64,000 nt of DNA, taken from Nocardioides plantarum. Lineage in GTDB: Bacteria; Actinomycetota; Actinomycetes; Propionibacteriales; Nocardioidaceae. The translations under genes were made by a program, and so were the position numbers. The stretch lies in assembly GCF_006346395.1 (NCBI RefSeq), contig NZ_VDMS01000003.1, positions 1 to 64,000 on the forward strand, read 5' to 3'. The notes under the pieces were generated by a model that worked only from the letters and a program-made list of their open reading frames with translations, was not told the DNA's origin and did not search any database. Shown in pieces: positions 1 through 10,345 of the stretch; positions within the stretch are counted from its first letter, which is position 1, and the number at the start of each line of letters is the position of its first letter.

Positions 1-9
1 GGGCTTGCC
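1..9 (+). rRNA. 23S rRNA, extreme 3' tail (partial)
   Basis: The first bases, GGGCTTGCC, match the way actinobacterial 23S rRNAs end (…GGCCGAGGGCTTG.CC), and a 5S gene follows about 175 bases later, the normal rrn order. Only the last few nucleotides are present, so the call rests on this short match plus context. Bases 10-184 are the 23S-5S spacer; I see no tRNA in it. Confidence 0.45.
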
Positions 10-184
10 ACACAAACCCTCAACCAACACCACACACGCGTAACACACACAGCACCTAGTTACGCCTCGCGTCCACGAGAACACAACATGACTTGCCCAC
101 CACCCACGGTGGCTGGCGACCGTCCCCCCGATTGTGGGGGTTGGTCGACCAGAATCCCCTGGGGTGGGGTGATGGGCACATAGA

Positions 185-301
185 GTTACGGCGGCCATAG
201 CGACAGGGAAACACCCGGTCCCATACCGAACCCGGAAGTTAAGCCTGCCAGCGCCGATGGTACTGCAATCGCGAGGTTGTGGGAGAGTAGGACGCCGCCG
301 G
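185..301 (+). rRNA. rrf: 5S ribosomal RNA
   Basis: About 117 nt with the conserved actinobacterial 5S core: GTTACGGCGGCCATAGCG at the 5' end, CCCGGTCCCATACCGAACCC in the middle and GGGAGAGTAGGACGCCGCCG near the 3' end. The 5' GGCGGC and 3' GCCGCC ends pair to form helix I. It is the last gene of an rrn operon whose 23S lies off the left edge. Ends are set by the pairing of helix I and may be off by one to three bases. Confidence 0.95.
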
Positions 302-312
302 ACAAACATTCG

Positions 313-353
313 CAAAGAGGCGACCCGATATCGGGTCGCCTCTTTGTGTTTTT
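313..353 (+). terminator. Intrinsic terminator of the rrn operon
   Basis: Bases 313-346 form a perfect 34-base palindrome (17-bp arms, centre GATATC) and are followed by TGTTTTT. This is a textbook Rho-independent terminator 12 bases after the 5S end. The gap 354-508 to the next gene holds nothing else I can recognise. Confidence 0.93.
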
Positions 354-508
354 GCCGTTCCTGCCAGACCGCTCTGCGCGACCCACGGTTGGTATGACCA
401 CGAGTCGTCCACAGCTGCGCTCGTGGGGGCATCCTCCACAGGTCCGCGGGCTGGGACGTCCCCGTTGTGGGCCACAACGACGAGGCTCAGCGCAGGAGGT
501 GACGTGCA

Positions 509-889
509 ATGGGTGCACAACGCAAGGCTGGTGGTCAGGAGCCCGCGGAGCTCGGGTCCCAGGAGGCGATCAACGAGGTACGTCTCGTGGGGCGGCTCTC
601 CGCGGTGCCCGAGGAGAAGGAGCTACCCAGCGGGGACACGCTGGTGTCGTTCCGGGTGGTGGTGCCGCGACCCCCGGACCCCAAGCGCACCACCAAGGTC
701 GATGCCCTCGAGTGTGTGGCATGGACGAGTCGTGCGAAGAGGTCGGTGCGATCGTGGCGGATGGGCGACGTCGTCGAGGTCGACGGCGAGCTGCGCCGGC
801 GGTTCTTCAGGACCGGGTCAGGTCCGGCGTCACGGGTGGAGGTGCAGGTGACGAAGGGTCGGGTCGTTCGTCGAGCCAGGACCGGATGA
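509..889 (+). CDS. Single-stranded DNA-binding protein-like (short OB-fold SSB paralogue)
   Basis: 126 aa. The pattern EAINEVRLVGRLSAVPEEKELPSG, then VSFRVVV, then VDALECVAW and GDVVEVDGEL is that of the SSB OB-fold. The acidic C-terminal tail that recruits partner proteins in the main SSB is absent, and the end is basic (RVVRRARTG). This argues for an accessory SSB paralogue rather than the replication protein. AGGAGGT at 494-500 is well placed for the ATG. The last 83 bases overlap the convergent DUF1015 gene. Confidence 0.8.
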   Translation: MGAQRKAGGQEPAELGSQEAINEVRLVGRLSAVPEEKELPSGDTLVSFRVVVPRPPDPKRTTKVDALECVAWTSRAKRSVRSWRMGDVVEVDGELRRRFFRTGSGPASRVEVQVTKGRVVRRARTG

Positions 890-1982
890 ACAGGCCGAAG
901 GCCGGCTTCGGTTGGAACGACGTGGCCTTCTCGGGGAAGAGCCGGCCGGCCTCGACGACCTGCTGTACCTGCGACAGGGTCGTTGCGGGCATCAGCATCG
1001 CCGTACCGCGATCGGGTCCGGCTTGGCGCAGGGCGTCCTGAGCGGCGTGGTGATAGGTGATGCGACTCGGTCCGTGCGCCAAGGACGGCACCAGGAGGTC
1101 GTGGAGCACCTCGACCTCGACCCGTCCGTCATCGAGCACCAGGTCGATCACCATCCAGGTCTCGTTGTCGGTGGCCACGAGGGTCGAAGGGCCCAGAGCG
1201 GCGACGGCCTGTTCATGGGTGGTCTCGTGGGTGGTGATCTCGAGGGCGGCAGCGGCGTCGGCGACATCACGGATAGAGGAGCCGAGCAGGAGACGGTGGA
1301 TCGCACCGAGGAAGAGCGGGGTGTCGTCGTGGTCGACGATCATGGCGAGGCCACGGTCGGTGGGGGCGCCGGGGTTACGCGCCTGGAGCTTGAGGTAGGC
1401 CGCGTAGCGGTGGTGTCCGTCGGCGATGAGCGCGGTCGTCGGCCCCAGGAGCTCGCCGATCCGGGCCAGGAGCTCAGGATCCCGCAGCGTCCACCAACGG
1501 TGCAGCTGGCCGGCACGATCGATCAGCTGCTCGGCCGGTCCCGAGCGCACCGTGGCCAGGAGCTCGCGCAGGGGCGCGGGGGAGCGCTGGACCAGCAGGA
1601 TGGGAGCCGGGTTGATGCACATCTCCTCCATCCGGTCGGCGAGGTCGTCGGCCTGGGCGGGATAGATGCCCTCGTGCGGCAGGATCGCCCGTTGGTCGAG
1701 GCGGTGGGCCCGGTGCGAGACGTCGACCGCTCCGACGAGCCCACGCACGGTGATCCCGCTGACCGTGTACTCGTGGAGGTAGAGCGCCGGGGTGTCGTCG
1801 TGGACCAGAAACCCGCGCTGCTCCCAGGTGCGCAGGCGTTGCTGGACGTCGTGATAGGGCCGCGCCAGGGTCCTGGCCGACGCCGGGTCGGAGATCCGGG
1901 AGTCGGCCAGGCGCAGCGCACGGAACGGGACGAGACGGAGCGGACCGGCCACGAGAGGTGGGGTCACCGGCGCCTGGTCCAT
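807..1982 (-). CDS. DUF1015 family protein
   Basis: 391 aa, soluble, function not established. The diagnostic DUF1015 segment ALIADGHHRYAAYLKL lies mid-protein, followed by MIVDHDDTPLFLGAIHRLL. The N-terminus (PLVAGPLRLVPFRALRLAD) also fits the family, whose members begin with a short 'pfral' strand. The gene stands alone on the minus strand and its 3' end overlaps the convergent SSB-like gene. The start is the ATG at 1982, with 63 bases to the divergent HAD gene. The family is widespread in actinobacteria next to HAD phosphatases; I do not assign a reaction. Confidence 0.85.
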   Translation of the reverse strand: MDQAPVTPPLVAGPLRLVPFRALRLADSRISDPASARTLARPYHDVQQRLRTWEQRGFLVHDDTPALYLHEYTVSGITVRGLVGAVDVSHRAHRLDQRAILPHEGIYPAQADDLADRMEEMCINPAPILLVQRSPAPLRELLATVRSGPAEQLIDRAGQLHRWWTLRDPELLARIGELLGPTTALIADGHHRYAAYLKLQARNPGAPTDRGLAMIVDHDDTPLFLGAIHRLLLGSSIRDVADAAAALEITTHETTHEQAVAALGPSTLVATDNETWMVIDLVLDDGRVEVEVLHDLLVPSLAHGPSRITYHHAAQDALRQAGPDRGTAMLMPATTLSQVQQVVEAGRLFPEKATSFQPKPAFGLFIRSWLDERPDPSSPAPPPVTPDLTRS

Positions 1983-2045
1983 CCGTGCAGCCTACGAGGC
2001 GGGGTCGCGACGAGCGGACCGGAACACGGCTGCCAGAGTGACGTC

Positions 2046-3053
2046 ATGTTGTCGTCGTCCTCGTCGCCGCTGTGCCGCACCTACGATCTCGCGATGCTCG
2101 ACCTCGACGGCGTCGTCTACGTGGGGCCGCAGGCGGTGCCGGGAGCACCTGAGCACCTTGCGGCGGCCCGGGACCAGGGCATGGGCGTCGCGTTCATCAC
2201 CAACAACGCGTCGAGGCCGCCGGGCGCCGTGGCCGAGCACCTCGGCGAGCTGGGGGTCCCGGCGACCGCGGCCGACGTGGTGACGTCCGCGCAGGCCGCG
2301 GCCGGGGTGCTCCTCGAGCGACTGGGCGAGGGCGCTCGGGTCGTGCTGCTGGGGACCACCGGACTGGCGGAGGCCCTCTATGAGCGGGGCCTGGTCGCGG
2401 TCGGGGTCGAGGACGACGCCGACGCGGTGGTGTCGGGCTACGGGCCACAGGTGCCGTGGGGCGACATCATGCGCGCCGCGGTCCGGATCCGCGACGGCCT
2501 GTGGTGGGTGGCCAGCAACACCGACGGCACGATCCCGACGCCGTACGGCGCCGCGCCGGGCCACGGGGTGCTGGTCGACACGGTGCGCCGGTTCACCGGC
2601 GTCGAGCCGACGGTGGCCGGCAAGCCCGCCCGGCCGCTGCTCGACGAGACGGTGCGCCGGGTGGGCGGCGATCGTCCGCTGATGGTCGGCGATCGGCTCG
2701 ACACCGACATCGAGGGTGCCCGCAACGTCGGCATCGACTCGCTGTTGGTGCTGACCGGGGTCACCGGCCTGGCCGAGCTGGTGGCCGCGCGCGAGGGGGA
2801 ACGGCCGTCGTACGTCGGGCTCGACCTGCGTGCGCTCACCGAACCGCAGCCGGCACCGGAGCACGTCGACGGTGGCTGGGTCCTCGGCGGATGGACCGGG
2901 TCGGTCGACGAGGGCGCGCTGCGGGTCGAGGGCGCGGGCTCGGCCGACGACTGGTGGCGGGTCGTCGCCGTCGCGGCCTGGAACGCACTCGACGAGTCCG
3001 GGGACGTCGTCGACACCGCGGGCCTGACGCCGCCTGACACCGACGGCCGCTAG
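2046..3053 (+). CDS. HAD-IIA family hydrolase (NagD/p-nitrophenylphosphatase-like)
   Basis: 335 aa cytosolic phosphatase of the HAD superfamily, subclass IIA. Motif I is AMLDLDGVVYVG (nucleophile and acid Asp near residues 18-20), motif II ITNNASRPP, motif III region GKPARPLLDE, motif IV GDRLDTDIEGARNVG near residue 214. A C-terminal extension of about 70 residues after the HAD core is typical of actinobacterial members. ATG 2046 is chosen because the frame upstream runs antisense through DUF1015. It heads a tight run of co-directional genes (small protein, tlyA, nadK, recN). The substrate is unknown; phosphoglycolate or pNPP-type activity is common in the family. Confidence 0.9.
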   Translation: MLSSSSSPLCRTYDLAMLDLDGVVYVGPQAVPGAPEHLAAARDQGMGVAFITNNASRPPGAVAEHLGELGVPATAADVVTSAQAAAGVLLERLGEGARVVLLGTTGLAEALYERGLVAVGVEDDADAVVSGYGPQVPWGDIMRAAVRIRDGLWWVASNTDGTIPTPYGAAPGHGVLVDTVRRFTGVEPTVAGKPARPLLDETVRRVGGDRPLMVGDRLDTDIEGARNVGIDSLLVLTGVTGLAELVAAREGERPSYVGLDLRALTEPQPAPEHVDGGWVLGGWTGSVDEGALRVEGAGSADDWWRVVAVAAWNALDESGDVVDTAGLTPPDTDGR

Positions 3054-3056
3054 CCT
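3051..3056 (+). promoter_or_regulatory. -10 element TAGCCT of a predicted leaderless promoter
   Basis: TAGCCT followed by six bases and then the ATG at 3063. The TAG stop codon of the HAD gene forms the first three bases of the element. Actinobacterial transcripts usually begin about seven bases after the -10, which here is the start codon itself. Confidence 0.5.
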
Positions 3057-3062
3057 CGACCC

Positions 3063-3245
3063 ATGATTGACGACCTCGACGAACCGCCCGCGGAGCGGCC
3101 CGACGCCACCGGCGTCGACCGGGTCGACGCGGTCATCGACGCGGTGGCCACGCTGGGCGAGCGCCCGCTGGCCGAGCAGGTGGCGGTGTTCGAGCAGGTG
3201 CACGCCGAGCTGCGGCGTACCCTCGACGACCCCCGGCCGGCCTGA
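3063..3245 (+). CDS. Small conserved hypothetical protein (60 aa)
   Basis: 60 aa, acidic at the N-terminus (MIDDLDEPPAERPDATGVD), then a predicted helical stretch (VIDAVATLGERPLAEQVAVF, EQVHAELRRTL). It sits nine bases after the HAD gene and two bases before tlyA, the position where actinobacteria often carry a short acidic protein of this kind. There is no Shine-Dalgarno; a TAGCCT hexamer six bases before the ATG suggests a leaderless start. No function can be assigned. The position, between two well-conserved genes and with no overlap, supports it being real. Confidence 0.8.
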   Translation: MIDDLDEPPAERPDATGVDRVDAVIDAVATLGERPLAEQVAVFEQVHAELRRTLDDPRPA

Positions 3246-3247
3246 CG

Positions 3248-4087
3248 GTGCCGCCACGGCGGCTGCGTCTCGACGCCGAGCTGGTCCGGCGAGGTCTCGC
3301 GCGCTCGCGCGAGCACGCCGCGGAGCTGGTCGGTGCGGGTCGGGTCAAGGTGTCCGGCGCGGTGGCGACCAAGCCCGCGACCGGGGTGACCACCGACGTC
3401 GCCATCGTGGTGGCGGTCGACCCCGACCGCCCCGACTACGTGTCGCGCGGGGGCCACAAGCTGGCGGGAGCCCTCGACGTCTTCGGGCAGGGCGGCCTCG
3501 TCGTGGCGCGACGCCGCTGCCTGGACGCGGGCGCCTCGACCGGCGGCTTCACCGACGTCCTGCTGCGGCGTGGAGCGCGCGAGGTGGTGGCCGTCGACGT
3601 CGGCTACGGCCAGCTGGCCTGGTCGCTGCAGAGCGACGAGCGGGTGGCGGTGCACGACCGGCAGAACGTGCGCGAGCTGACCCCCGACCTGATCGGCGGG
3701 GCCGTCGACCTCGTGGTGGGCGACCTGTCGTTCATCTCGCTGACCCTGGTGCTCGACGCGCTGGTGGGGGTGACCGCGGCCGACGGCGACCTGGCGCTGA
3801 TGGTCAAGCCGCAGTTCGAGGTCGGCAAGGACCGGGTCGGCAAGGGCGGGGTGGTCCGCGACCTCGCGCTGCGCTCCGAGGCGGTGCTGCACGTCGCCGC
3901 CGAGGCGGCCCGGCGCGGCTGGGGAGCGCGCATGGTCACCCGCAGCCCGTTGCCCGGGCCGTCGGGCAACGTGGAGTTCTTCCTCTGGCTGCGCCGGGGT
4001 GAGGCCGAGATCGGGGAGGACGAGGTCCACCTGGCTGTGCACGGCGCCGACGAACCGTCGGCACCGGGTGAGAGGCTGGAGCCATGA
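3248..4087 (+). CDS. tlyA: TlyA family rRNA (cytidine-2'-O)-methyltransferase
   Basis: 279 aa. The N-terminal S4 RNA-binding domain spans about residues 1-65 (LRLDAELVRRGLARSREHA, then VSRGGHKLAGAL). An FtsJ-like Rossmann methyltransferase domain follows, with SAM motif LDAGASTGGFTDVLL near residue 92 and KDRVGKGGVVRD towards the end. Mycobacterial TlyA 2'-O-methylates 16S C1409 and 23S C1920 and so confers capreomycin sensitivity. The GTG start lies two bases after the small upstream gene. The 3' end overlaps nadK by four bases (ATGA), so the two are translationally coupled. Confidence 0.95.
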   Translation: MPPRRLRLDAELVRRGLARSREHAAELVGAGRVKVSGAVATKPATGVTTDVAIVVAVDPDRPDYVSRGGHKLAGALDVFGQGGLVVARRRCLDAGASTGGFTDVLLRRGAREVVAVDVGYGQLAWSLQSDERVAVHDRQNVRELTPDLIGGAVDLVVGDLSFISLTLVLDALVGVTAADGDLALMVKPQFEVGKDRVGKGGVVRDLALRSEAVLHVAAEAARRGWGARMVTRSPLPGPSGNVEFFLWLRRGEAEIGEDEVHLAVHGADEPSAPGERLEP

Positions 4088-5040
4088 CGAGCTCCCACAC
4101 CAGCAGGCGAGTACTCCTGCTGGCCCACACGGGCCGCGCCGAGGCGCGCGCGGTGGCCGTCGCGTTCGTCGAGGGCCTCACCCGCGAGGGCGTCGTGGTC
4201 CGGCTGATGGCGGCCGAGGCCAAGGACCTCGGCGTCGCGCCGACCGGATCGGGCATCGAGCTCACCGAGTCCGAGACCGACGCCAGCCGCGACTGCGACC
4301 TCACGCTCGTCATCGGCGGCGACGGGAGCATCCTGCGCGCGGTCGAGTTCACCTACGACAGCGGCACGCCGGTGCTGGGGGTCAACCTCGGTCACGTCGG
4401 GTTCCTCGCCGAGGCCGAGGTGGGCGAGATCGACGCGACCATCCGGGCCATCGTCGACGGCACCTGGACGGTGGAGGACCGGCTGACCCTCGACGTGGCG
4501 GTCGTGGTGGACGGAGCCGTGGTGACCACGACCTTCGCGGTCAACGAGGCCAGCGTCGAGAAGGCCGCGCGCGAGCGCATGCTGGAGGTCGTCCTCGAGG
4601 TCGACGGCCGTCCGCTGTCGCGGTGGGGTTGCGACGGTGTGGTGTGCGCGACCCCGACCGGCTCGACCGCCTACAACTTCAGCGCCGGCGGCCCCATCGT
4701 CTGGCCCCGGGTCGAGGCCCTGTGCGTCGTCCCGCTGAGCGCGCACGCGCTCTTCGCCCGACCCCTGGTCGTGGCACCCGACTCCCTGGTCGCGATCGAG
4801 GTCCTCGACCGCAACCAGGGCGCGGGCGTGCTGTGGTGCGACGGGCGGCGCACGGTCGACCTGCCGCCCGGCGCCCGGGTGGAGGTACGCCGCGGCAGCC
4901 AGCCGGTGCGCCTGGCCCGGCTGCACCAGGCGCCGTTCACCGACCGGCTCGTGGCCAAGTTCGGCCTCAACGTCGAGGGGTGGCGTGGTGAGGGCGAGCG
5001 TCGGCTGCTCGGTGCCCAGGACGGCGGGTCCCCCTCGTGA
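4084..5040 (+). CDS. nadK: NAD kinase
   Basis: 318 aa; phosphorylates NAD to NADP. The catalytic/nucleotide-binding GGDGS motif is at about residues 78-82 (LTLVIGGDGSILRAVE). The NE/D-type motif is FAVNEASVEKA, and the Gly-rich C-terminal motif is CATPTGSTAYNFSAGGPIV. Length and domain order are normal for actinobacterial PpnK. It overlaps tlyA by ATGA and recN by GTGA, giving a three-gene translationally coupled unit conserved across actinobacteria. Confidence 0.97.
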   Translation: MTSSHTSRRVLLLAHTGRAEARAVAVAFVEGLTREGVVVRLMAAEAKDLGVAPTGSGIELTESETDASRDCDLTLVIGGDGSILRAVEFTYDSGTPVLGVNLGHVGFLAEAEVGEIDATIRAIVDGTWTVEDRLTLDVAVVVDGAVVTTTFAVNEASVEKAARERMLEVVLEVDGRPLSRWGCDGVVCATPTGSTAYNFSAGGPIVWPRVEALCVVPLSAHALFARPLVVAPDSLVAIEVLDRNQGAGVLWCDGRRTVDLPPGARVEVRRGSQPVRLARLHQAPFTDRLVAKFGLNVEGWRGEGERRLLGAQDGGSPS

Positions 5041-6761
5041 TCGAGGAGATCCGGATCAGCTCGCTGGGGGTCATCGACTCCTCGGTGCTCGAGCTCGGTC
5101 CCGGACTCACCGTCATCACCGGTGAGACCGGCGCCGGCAAGACGATGGTCGTCACCGCGCTCGGCCTGCTCCTGGGCGGTCGCGCCGACAGCGGCGCGGT
5201 GCGCACCGGAGCCCGTCAGGCGCGGGTCGAGGGTGTCGTCCGGGTGGCTGGGCTCGACGCGTTCGCCGCTGCGGTCGACGAGGTCGGCGGCGAGGTCGAG
5301 GACGGCCCCGACGGCGGCGTGGTCGTGCTGGCCCGCAACGTGTCCGCCGAAGGCCGATCACGGGCCTTCGTCGGCGGCGCCACCGTGCCGGTGACCAGGT
5401 TGACCGAGGTCACCGAGCCGCTCGTCGCGGTCCACGGCCAGTCCGACCAGCACCGTCTGCTGCTGCCACGGGCCCAGCGCGACGCGCTCGACCGGTTCGG
5501 CGGCGACGCGCTGTCCCGGCTGCTGGCCACCTACGTCGACACCTACCGGCGCCTCGAGGCGACCACCCGTGAGCTGGCCGAGGTCACTGCCTCGGCCCGC
5601 GAGCGGGCCCGTGAGGCCGACCTGCTGCGCTTCGGGCTCGGTGAGATCGAAGAGGTGTCGCCGGAGCCCGGCGAGGACGACGAGCTCGGGGCCGAGGAGT
5701 CCCGGCTCGGTTTCGCCGACACCCTGCGCAGCGCCGCCGAGCAGGCCCGCGAGGCCCTGTCCAGCGAGAGCGGGGGACCCGACGCGCTGGCGACCACCTC
5801 CGCGGCCCGGGGATTCCTCGAGAGCGTCCGCGACCACGACCCCGAGGCGGCGTCGCTGGCCGACCGGCTCGCCGAGGTCACCTACCTGGTGTCCGACGTC
5901 GCGGCCGACGTGGCGTCGTACGCCTCGCGGCTCGACACCGACCCCGCGCGGCTCGCCGCGGTCTCCGAACGGCGCGCGGCGCTGACCGCACTGACCCGCA
6001 AGTACGGCGACAGCATCGACGAGGTGCTCGCCTGGTCGCAGCAGGCGGCCACGAGACTGCTCGACCTCGACGGCACCGACGAGCGCATCGTCACCCTCAC
6101 CGGTGACCGGGACCGGCTGTCCGGTGAGCTGGCCGTGGCCGCGACCGCGCTCAGCAAAGCCCGCACCAAGGCGGCGCGCCGCCTGGAGAAGCAGGTCACC
6201 GCCGAGCTGGCGCTGCTCGCGATGCCCCACGCCCGCCTGACGATCACCGTCACCCCGGTCGAGCCGGCCGCCCACGGCGCCGACGACGTCCAGCTCCTGC
6301 TCGCTGCCAACGTCGGGGCCGAGCCGCGAGCCCTCAGCAAGGGGGCCTCCGGCGGTGAGCTCTCCCGGGTCATGCTCGCCCTCGAGGTGGCGCTCGCCGG
6401 CACCAGCCCCGTGCCCACCTTCGTCTTCGACGAGGTCGACGCAGGCGTCGGCGGCGCCGCGGCCGTCGAGGTCGGACGCCGACTGGCCGAGCTGGCCAGG
6501 ACCGCCCAGGTCCTCGTGGTCACCCACCTGCCGCAGGTGGCGGCGTACGCCGATCGGCACGTGCTGGTGCAGAAGGCGAGCGACGGGTCGGTGACGACCT
6601 CGGGACTCACCGTCCTGGACGACGCGGCCCGCGAGCGGGAGCTGTCGCGGATGCTCGCCGGTCAGGCCGACTCCGACACCGGGCTGGCCCACGCCAAGGA
6701 GCTGCTCGAGGTGGCGCAGTCCTCACGTCCGACACCCCCGGGACCGCGCGCCGATGGCTGA
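5037..6761 (+). CDS. recN: DNA repair protein RecN
   Basis: 574 aa SMC-like ATPase acting in double-strand break repair. Walker A GETGAGKT is at residues 29-36. A coiled-coil middle (about 150-380) is rich in Arg/Glu/Ala. The ABC signature KGASGGELSRVMLALE is near residue 435 and Walker B TFVFDEVDAGVGG near 462, followed by the H-loop LVVTHLPQVAAYAD. The GTG start overlaps nadK by four bases. No LexA box is visible in front because the gene is coupled to nadK, so SOS control, if any, would act further upstream. Confidence 0.96.
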   Translation: MIEEIRISSLGVIDSSVLELGPGLTVITGETGAGKTMVVTALGLLLGGRADSGAVRTGARQARVEGVVRVAGLDAFAAAVDEVGGEVEDGPDGGVVVLARNVSAEGRSRAFVGGATVPVTRLTEVTEPLVAVHGQSDQHRLLLPRAQRDALDRFGGDALSRLLATYVDTYRRLEATTRELAEVTASARERAREADLLRFGLGEIEEVSPEPGEDDELGAEESRLGFADTLRSAAEQAREALSSESGGPDALATTSAARGFLESVRDHDPEAASLADRLAEVTYLVSDVAADVASYASRLDTDPARLAAVSERRAALTALTRKYGDSIDEVLAWSQQAATRLLDLDGTDERIVTLTGDRDRLSGELAVAATALSKARTKAARRLEKQVTAELALLAMPHARLTITVTPVEPAAHGADDVQLLLAANVGAEPRALSKGASGGELSRVMLALEVALAGTSPVPTFVFDEVDAGVGGAAAVEVGRRLAELARTAQVLVVTHLPQVAAYADRHVLVQKASDGSVTTSGLTVLDDAARERELSRMLAGQADSDTGLAHAKELLEVAQSSRPTPPGPRADG

Positions 6762-8480
<1,719 letters not shown>

Positions 8481-8535
8481 GGCCGCGCAGGCCGGCCTCG
8501 ACCACTCCGTCCGACGGGGAGACCGTCCGTCACGT

Positions 8536-8541
8536 TAGCGT
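8536..8541 (+). promoter_or_regulatory. -10 element TAGCGT of a predicted leaderless promoter
   Basis: TAGCGT, six bases, then the ATG of the Nudix gene at 8548. No ribosome-binding site lies between. Confidence 0.5.
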
Positions 8542-8547
8542 CGGGCC

Positions 8548-9123
8548 ATGGCCGACCTCGCCGACGTCCCCCAGCAGTGGCCCGTTTCCTCGACCCTGGA
8601 CCTGCACCGTGACGGGTGGGTCGTGGCGCTCCGTGCCGACCAGGTGGTGACCCCCGACGGCGCGACCGCGCGGCGGCTGGTGGTCGAGCACCCCGGGGCC
8701 GCCGTGATCCTGGCGGTGGACGACCACGACCGGGTCTTCGTGCTGTGGCAGTACCGACACCCGGCCGGTCGTCGGTTCGTCGAGATCCCGGCGGGTCTGC
8801 TCGACGGCGACCCCGGCGAGGAGCCGGTCGAGGTCGCCCGACGCGAGCTGCGCGAGGAGGCCCAGCTGCAGGCGACCTCGTGGACGCTGCTGGCGACGTC
8901 GTACCCCTCGCCGGGCATCAGCGCCGAGGTGCAGCACCTGTTCCTGGCGCGCGGACTGAGTCCCGCCGACCGGGGCGACTTCGAGCTGCACCACGAGGAG
9001 GCCGACATGACCTCGGCCTGGGTGCCGTTCGCCGAGCTGTACGACGCGGTGCTGGCCGGGCGCGTCGGTGACGGTCCGGTCATCCAGGCCGTCCTGCTGG
9101 CGCGGGCGCGTGGGCTCGTCTGA
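8548..9123 (+). CDS. Nudix hydrolase, ADP-ribose pyrophosphatase-like
   Basis: 191 aa. The Nudix box is G-x5-E-x7-REL-x-[21 protein letters not shown] followed by [11 protein letters not shown], near residues 85-110. The surrounding pattern ([22 protein letters not shown] upstream, [17 protein letters not shown] downstream) is that of ADP-ribose pyrophosphatases, which cleave ADP-ribose to AMP and ribose 5-phosphate. In actinobacteria this gene commonly sits next to pyrG and ahead of xerD, as here. Confidence 0.92.
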   Translation: MADLADVPQQWPVSSTLDLHRDGWVVALRADQVVTPDGATARRLVVEHPGAAVILAVDDHDRVFVLWQYRHPAGRRFVEIPAGLLDGDPGEEPVEVARRELREEAQLQATSWTLLATSYPSPGISAEVQHLFLARGLSPADRGDFELHHEEADMTSAWVPFAELYDAVLAGRVGDGPVIQAVLLARARGLV

Positions 9124-9138
9124 CCGACGGCGACGTAC

Positions 9139-9144
9139 TAGCGT
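9139..9144 (+). promoter_or_regulatory. -10 element TAGCGT upstream of ald
   Basis: TAGCGT lies 15 bases after the Nudix stop, which would give a leader of about 54 bases for ald with AGGAGAG at 9192-9198. Unlike its neighbours, ald therefore looks like a leadered, Shine-Dalgarno-led gene. Confidence 0.4.
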
Positions 9145-9204
9145 GCGGAGCGGCCACGAGCCGTCAGCCCCACCACCCCACTCCCACATCCCAGGAGAGA
9201 CCAC

Positions 9205-10332
9205 GTGCGCATCGGCGTCCCGAAGGAAGTCAAGAACCACGAGTACCGCGTCGCCATCACGCCGATCGGCGTGCACGAGCTGATCGCGCACGGCCACGAC
9301 GTGGTGGTCCAGGAGGGCGCCGGGCTCGGCTCCTCCATCACCGACGCCGAGTACGTCGCCGCCGGCGCGAGGATCGTGGGGAGCGCCGAGGAGGCGTGGG
9401 GGACCGACGGGGGCGTCGACCTGGTGCTGAAGGTCAAGGAGCCGGTCGCCGAGGAGTACCCGCGGATGCGCGAGGGGCTCACCCTGTTCACCTACCTCCA
9501 CCTCGCGGCCGACAAGCCGCTGACCGAGGAGCTCCTGCGGCGCCGGGTCACCGCGATCGCCTACGAGACGGTGCAGCTGCCCTCGGGCGGGCTGCCGCTG
9601 CTCTACCCGATGTCGGAGGTCGCCGGCTGCCTGGCGCCCCAGGTCGGGGCCTACGCGCTGCTCAAGGCCCAGGGCGGCCGCGGCACGCTGATGGGCGGCG
9701 TCGGCGGTGTGGCCAACGCCAAGGTCGTCATCATCGGAGCCGGCGTCTCGGGGCAGAACGCCGCCAACATCGCCCTCGGCATGGGCGCCGACGTCACCCT
9801 GCTCGACACCGACCTGGACAAGCTGCGGATGTCGTTCTGGCGCTACAACAACCAGGTGCACGGCCTGGCGTCGTCCCGGCTGACCATCGAGCAGCAGGTC
9901 ACCCAGGCCGACATGGTCATCGGTGCCGTGCTGATCCCCGGCGCCGCGGCGCCCAAGCTCGTCTCCAACGAACTCGTCTCGCGGATGAAGCCGGGCTCGG
10001 TGCTCGTCGACATCGCCGTCGACCAGGGCGGCTGCTTCGAGGACACCCACGCCACCACCCACGCCGACCCGACCTACCAGGTGCACGGCTCGACGTTCTA
10101 CTGCGTGGCCAACATGCCCGGCGCGGTGCCCAACACCTCGACGTACGCGCTGACCAACGCGACCCTGCCGTACGCCGTCGCGCTGGCCGACAAGGGCTGG
10201 TTCGACGCCTGCGTCGCCGACCGCTCGCTCGCCCTGGGCCTCAACACGCACGCCGGTGAGCTCACCAACGGCCCCGTCGGCGAGGCCGTCGGGATCGCGG
10301 CGGTCCCGCTCGAGGACGTGCTGACCTCGTGA
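9205..10332 (+). CDS. ald: Alanine dehydrogenase
   Basis: 375 aa; reversible NAD-dependent oxidative deamination of L-alanine to pyruvate and ammonia. It starts [20 protein letters not shown], the typical Ald N-terminus, with substrate-binding Arg and the Lys of VLKVKEP. The NAD-binding Rossmann motif is [22 protein letters not shown] near residues 172-193, followed by the [13 protein letters not shown] segment. The GTG start is preceded by AGGAGAG. The protein is full length. Mycobacterial ald responds to oxygen limitation and alanine; I see no corresponding operator here. Confidence 0.96.
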   Translation: MRIGVPKEVKNHEYRVAITPIGVHELIAHGHDVVVQEGAGLGSSITDAEYVAAGARIVGSAEEAWGTDGGVDLVLKVKEPVAEEYPRMREGLTLFTYLHLAADKPLTEELLRRRVTAIAYETVQLPSGGLPLLYPMSEVAGCLAPQVGAYALLKAQGGRGTLMGGVGGVANAKVVIIGAGVSGQNAANIALGMGADVTLLDTDLDKLRMSFWRYNNQVHGLASSRLTIEQQVTQADMVIGAVLIPGAAAPKLVSNELVSRMKPGSVLVDIAVDQGGCFEDTHATTHADPTYQVHGSTFYCVANMPGAVPNTSTYALTNATLPYAVALADKGWFDACVADRSLALGLNTHAGELTNGPVGEAVGIAAVPLEDVLTS

Positions 10333-10345
10333 CGGCGTCCTGAGG

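Noticed and set aside
10..184. Additional tRNA or small gene in the 23S-5S spacer
   Set aside because: No cloverleaf, no plausible start and ribosome-binding site; the CCCC…GGGG pairs near 126-175 look like rRNA processing structure at most.
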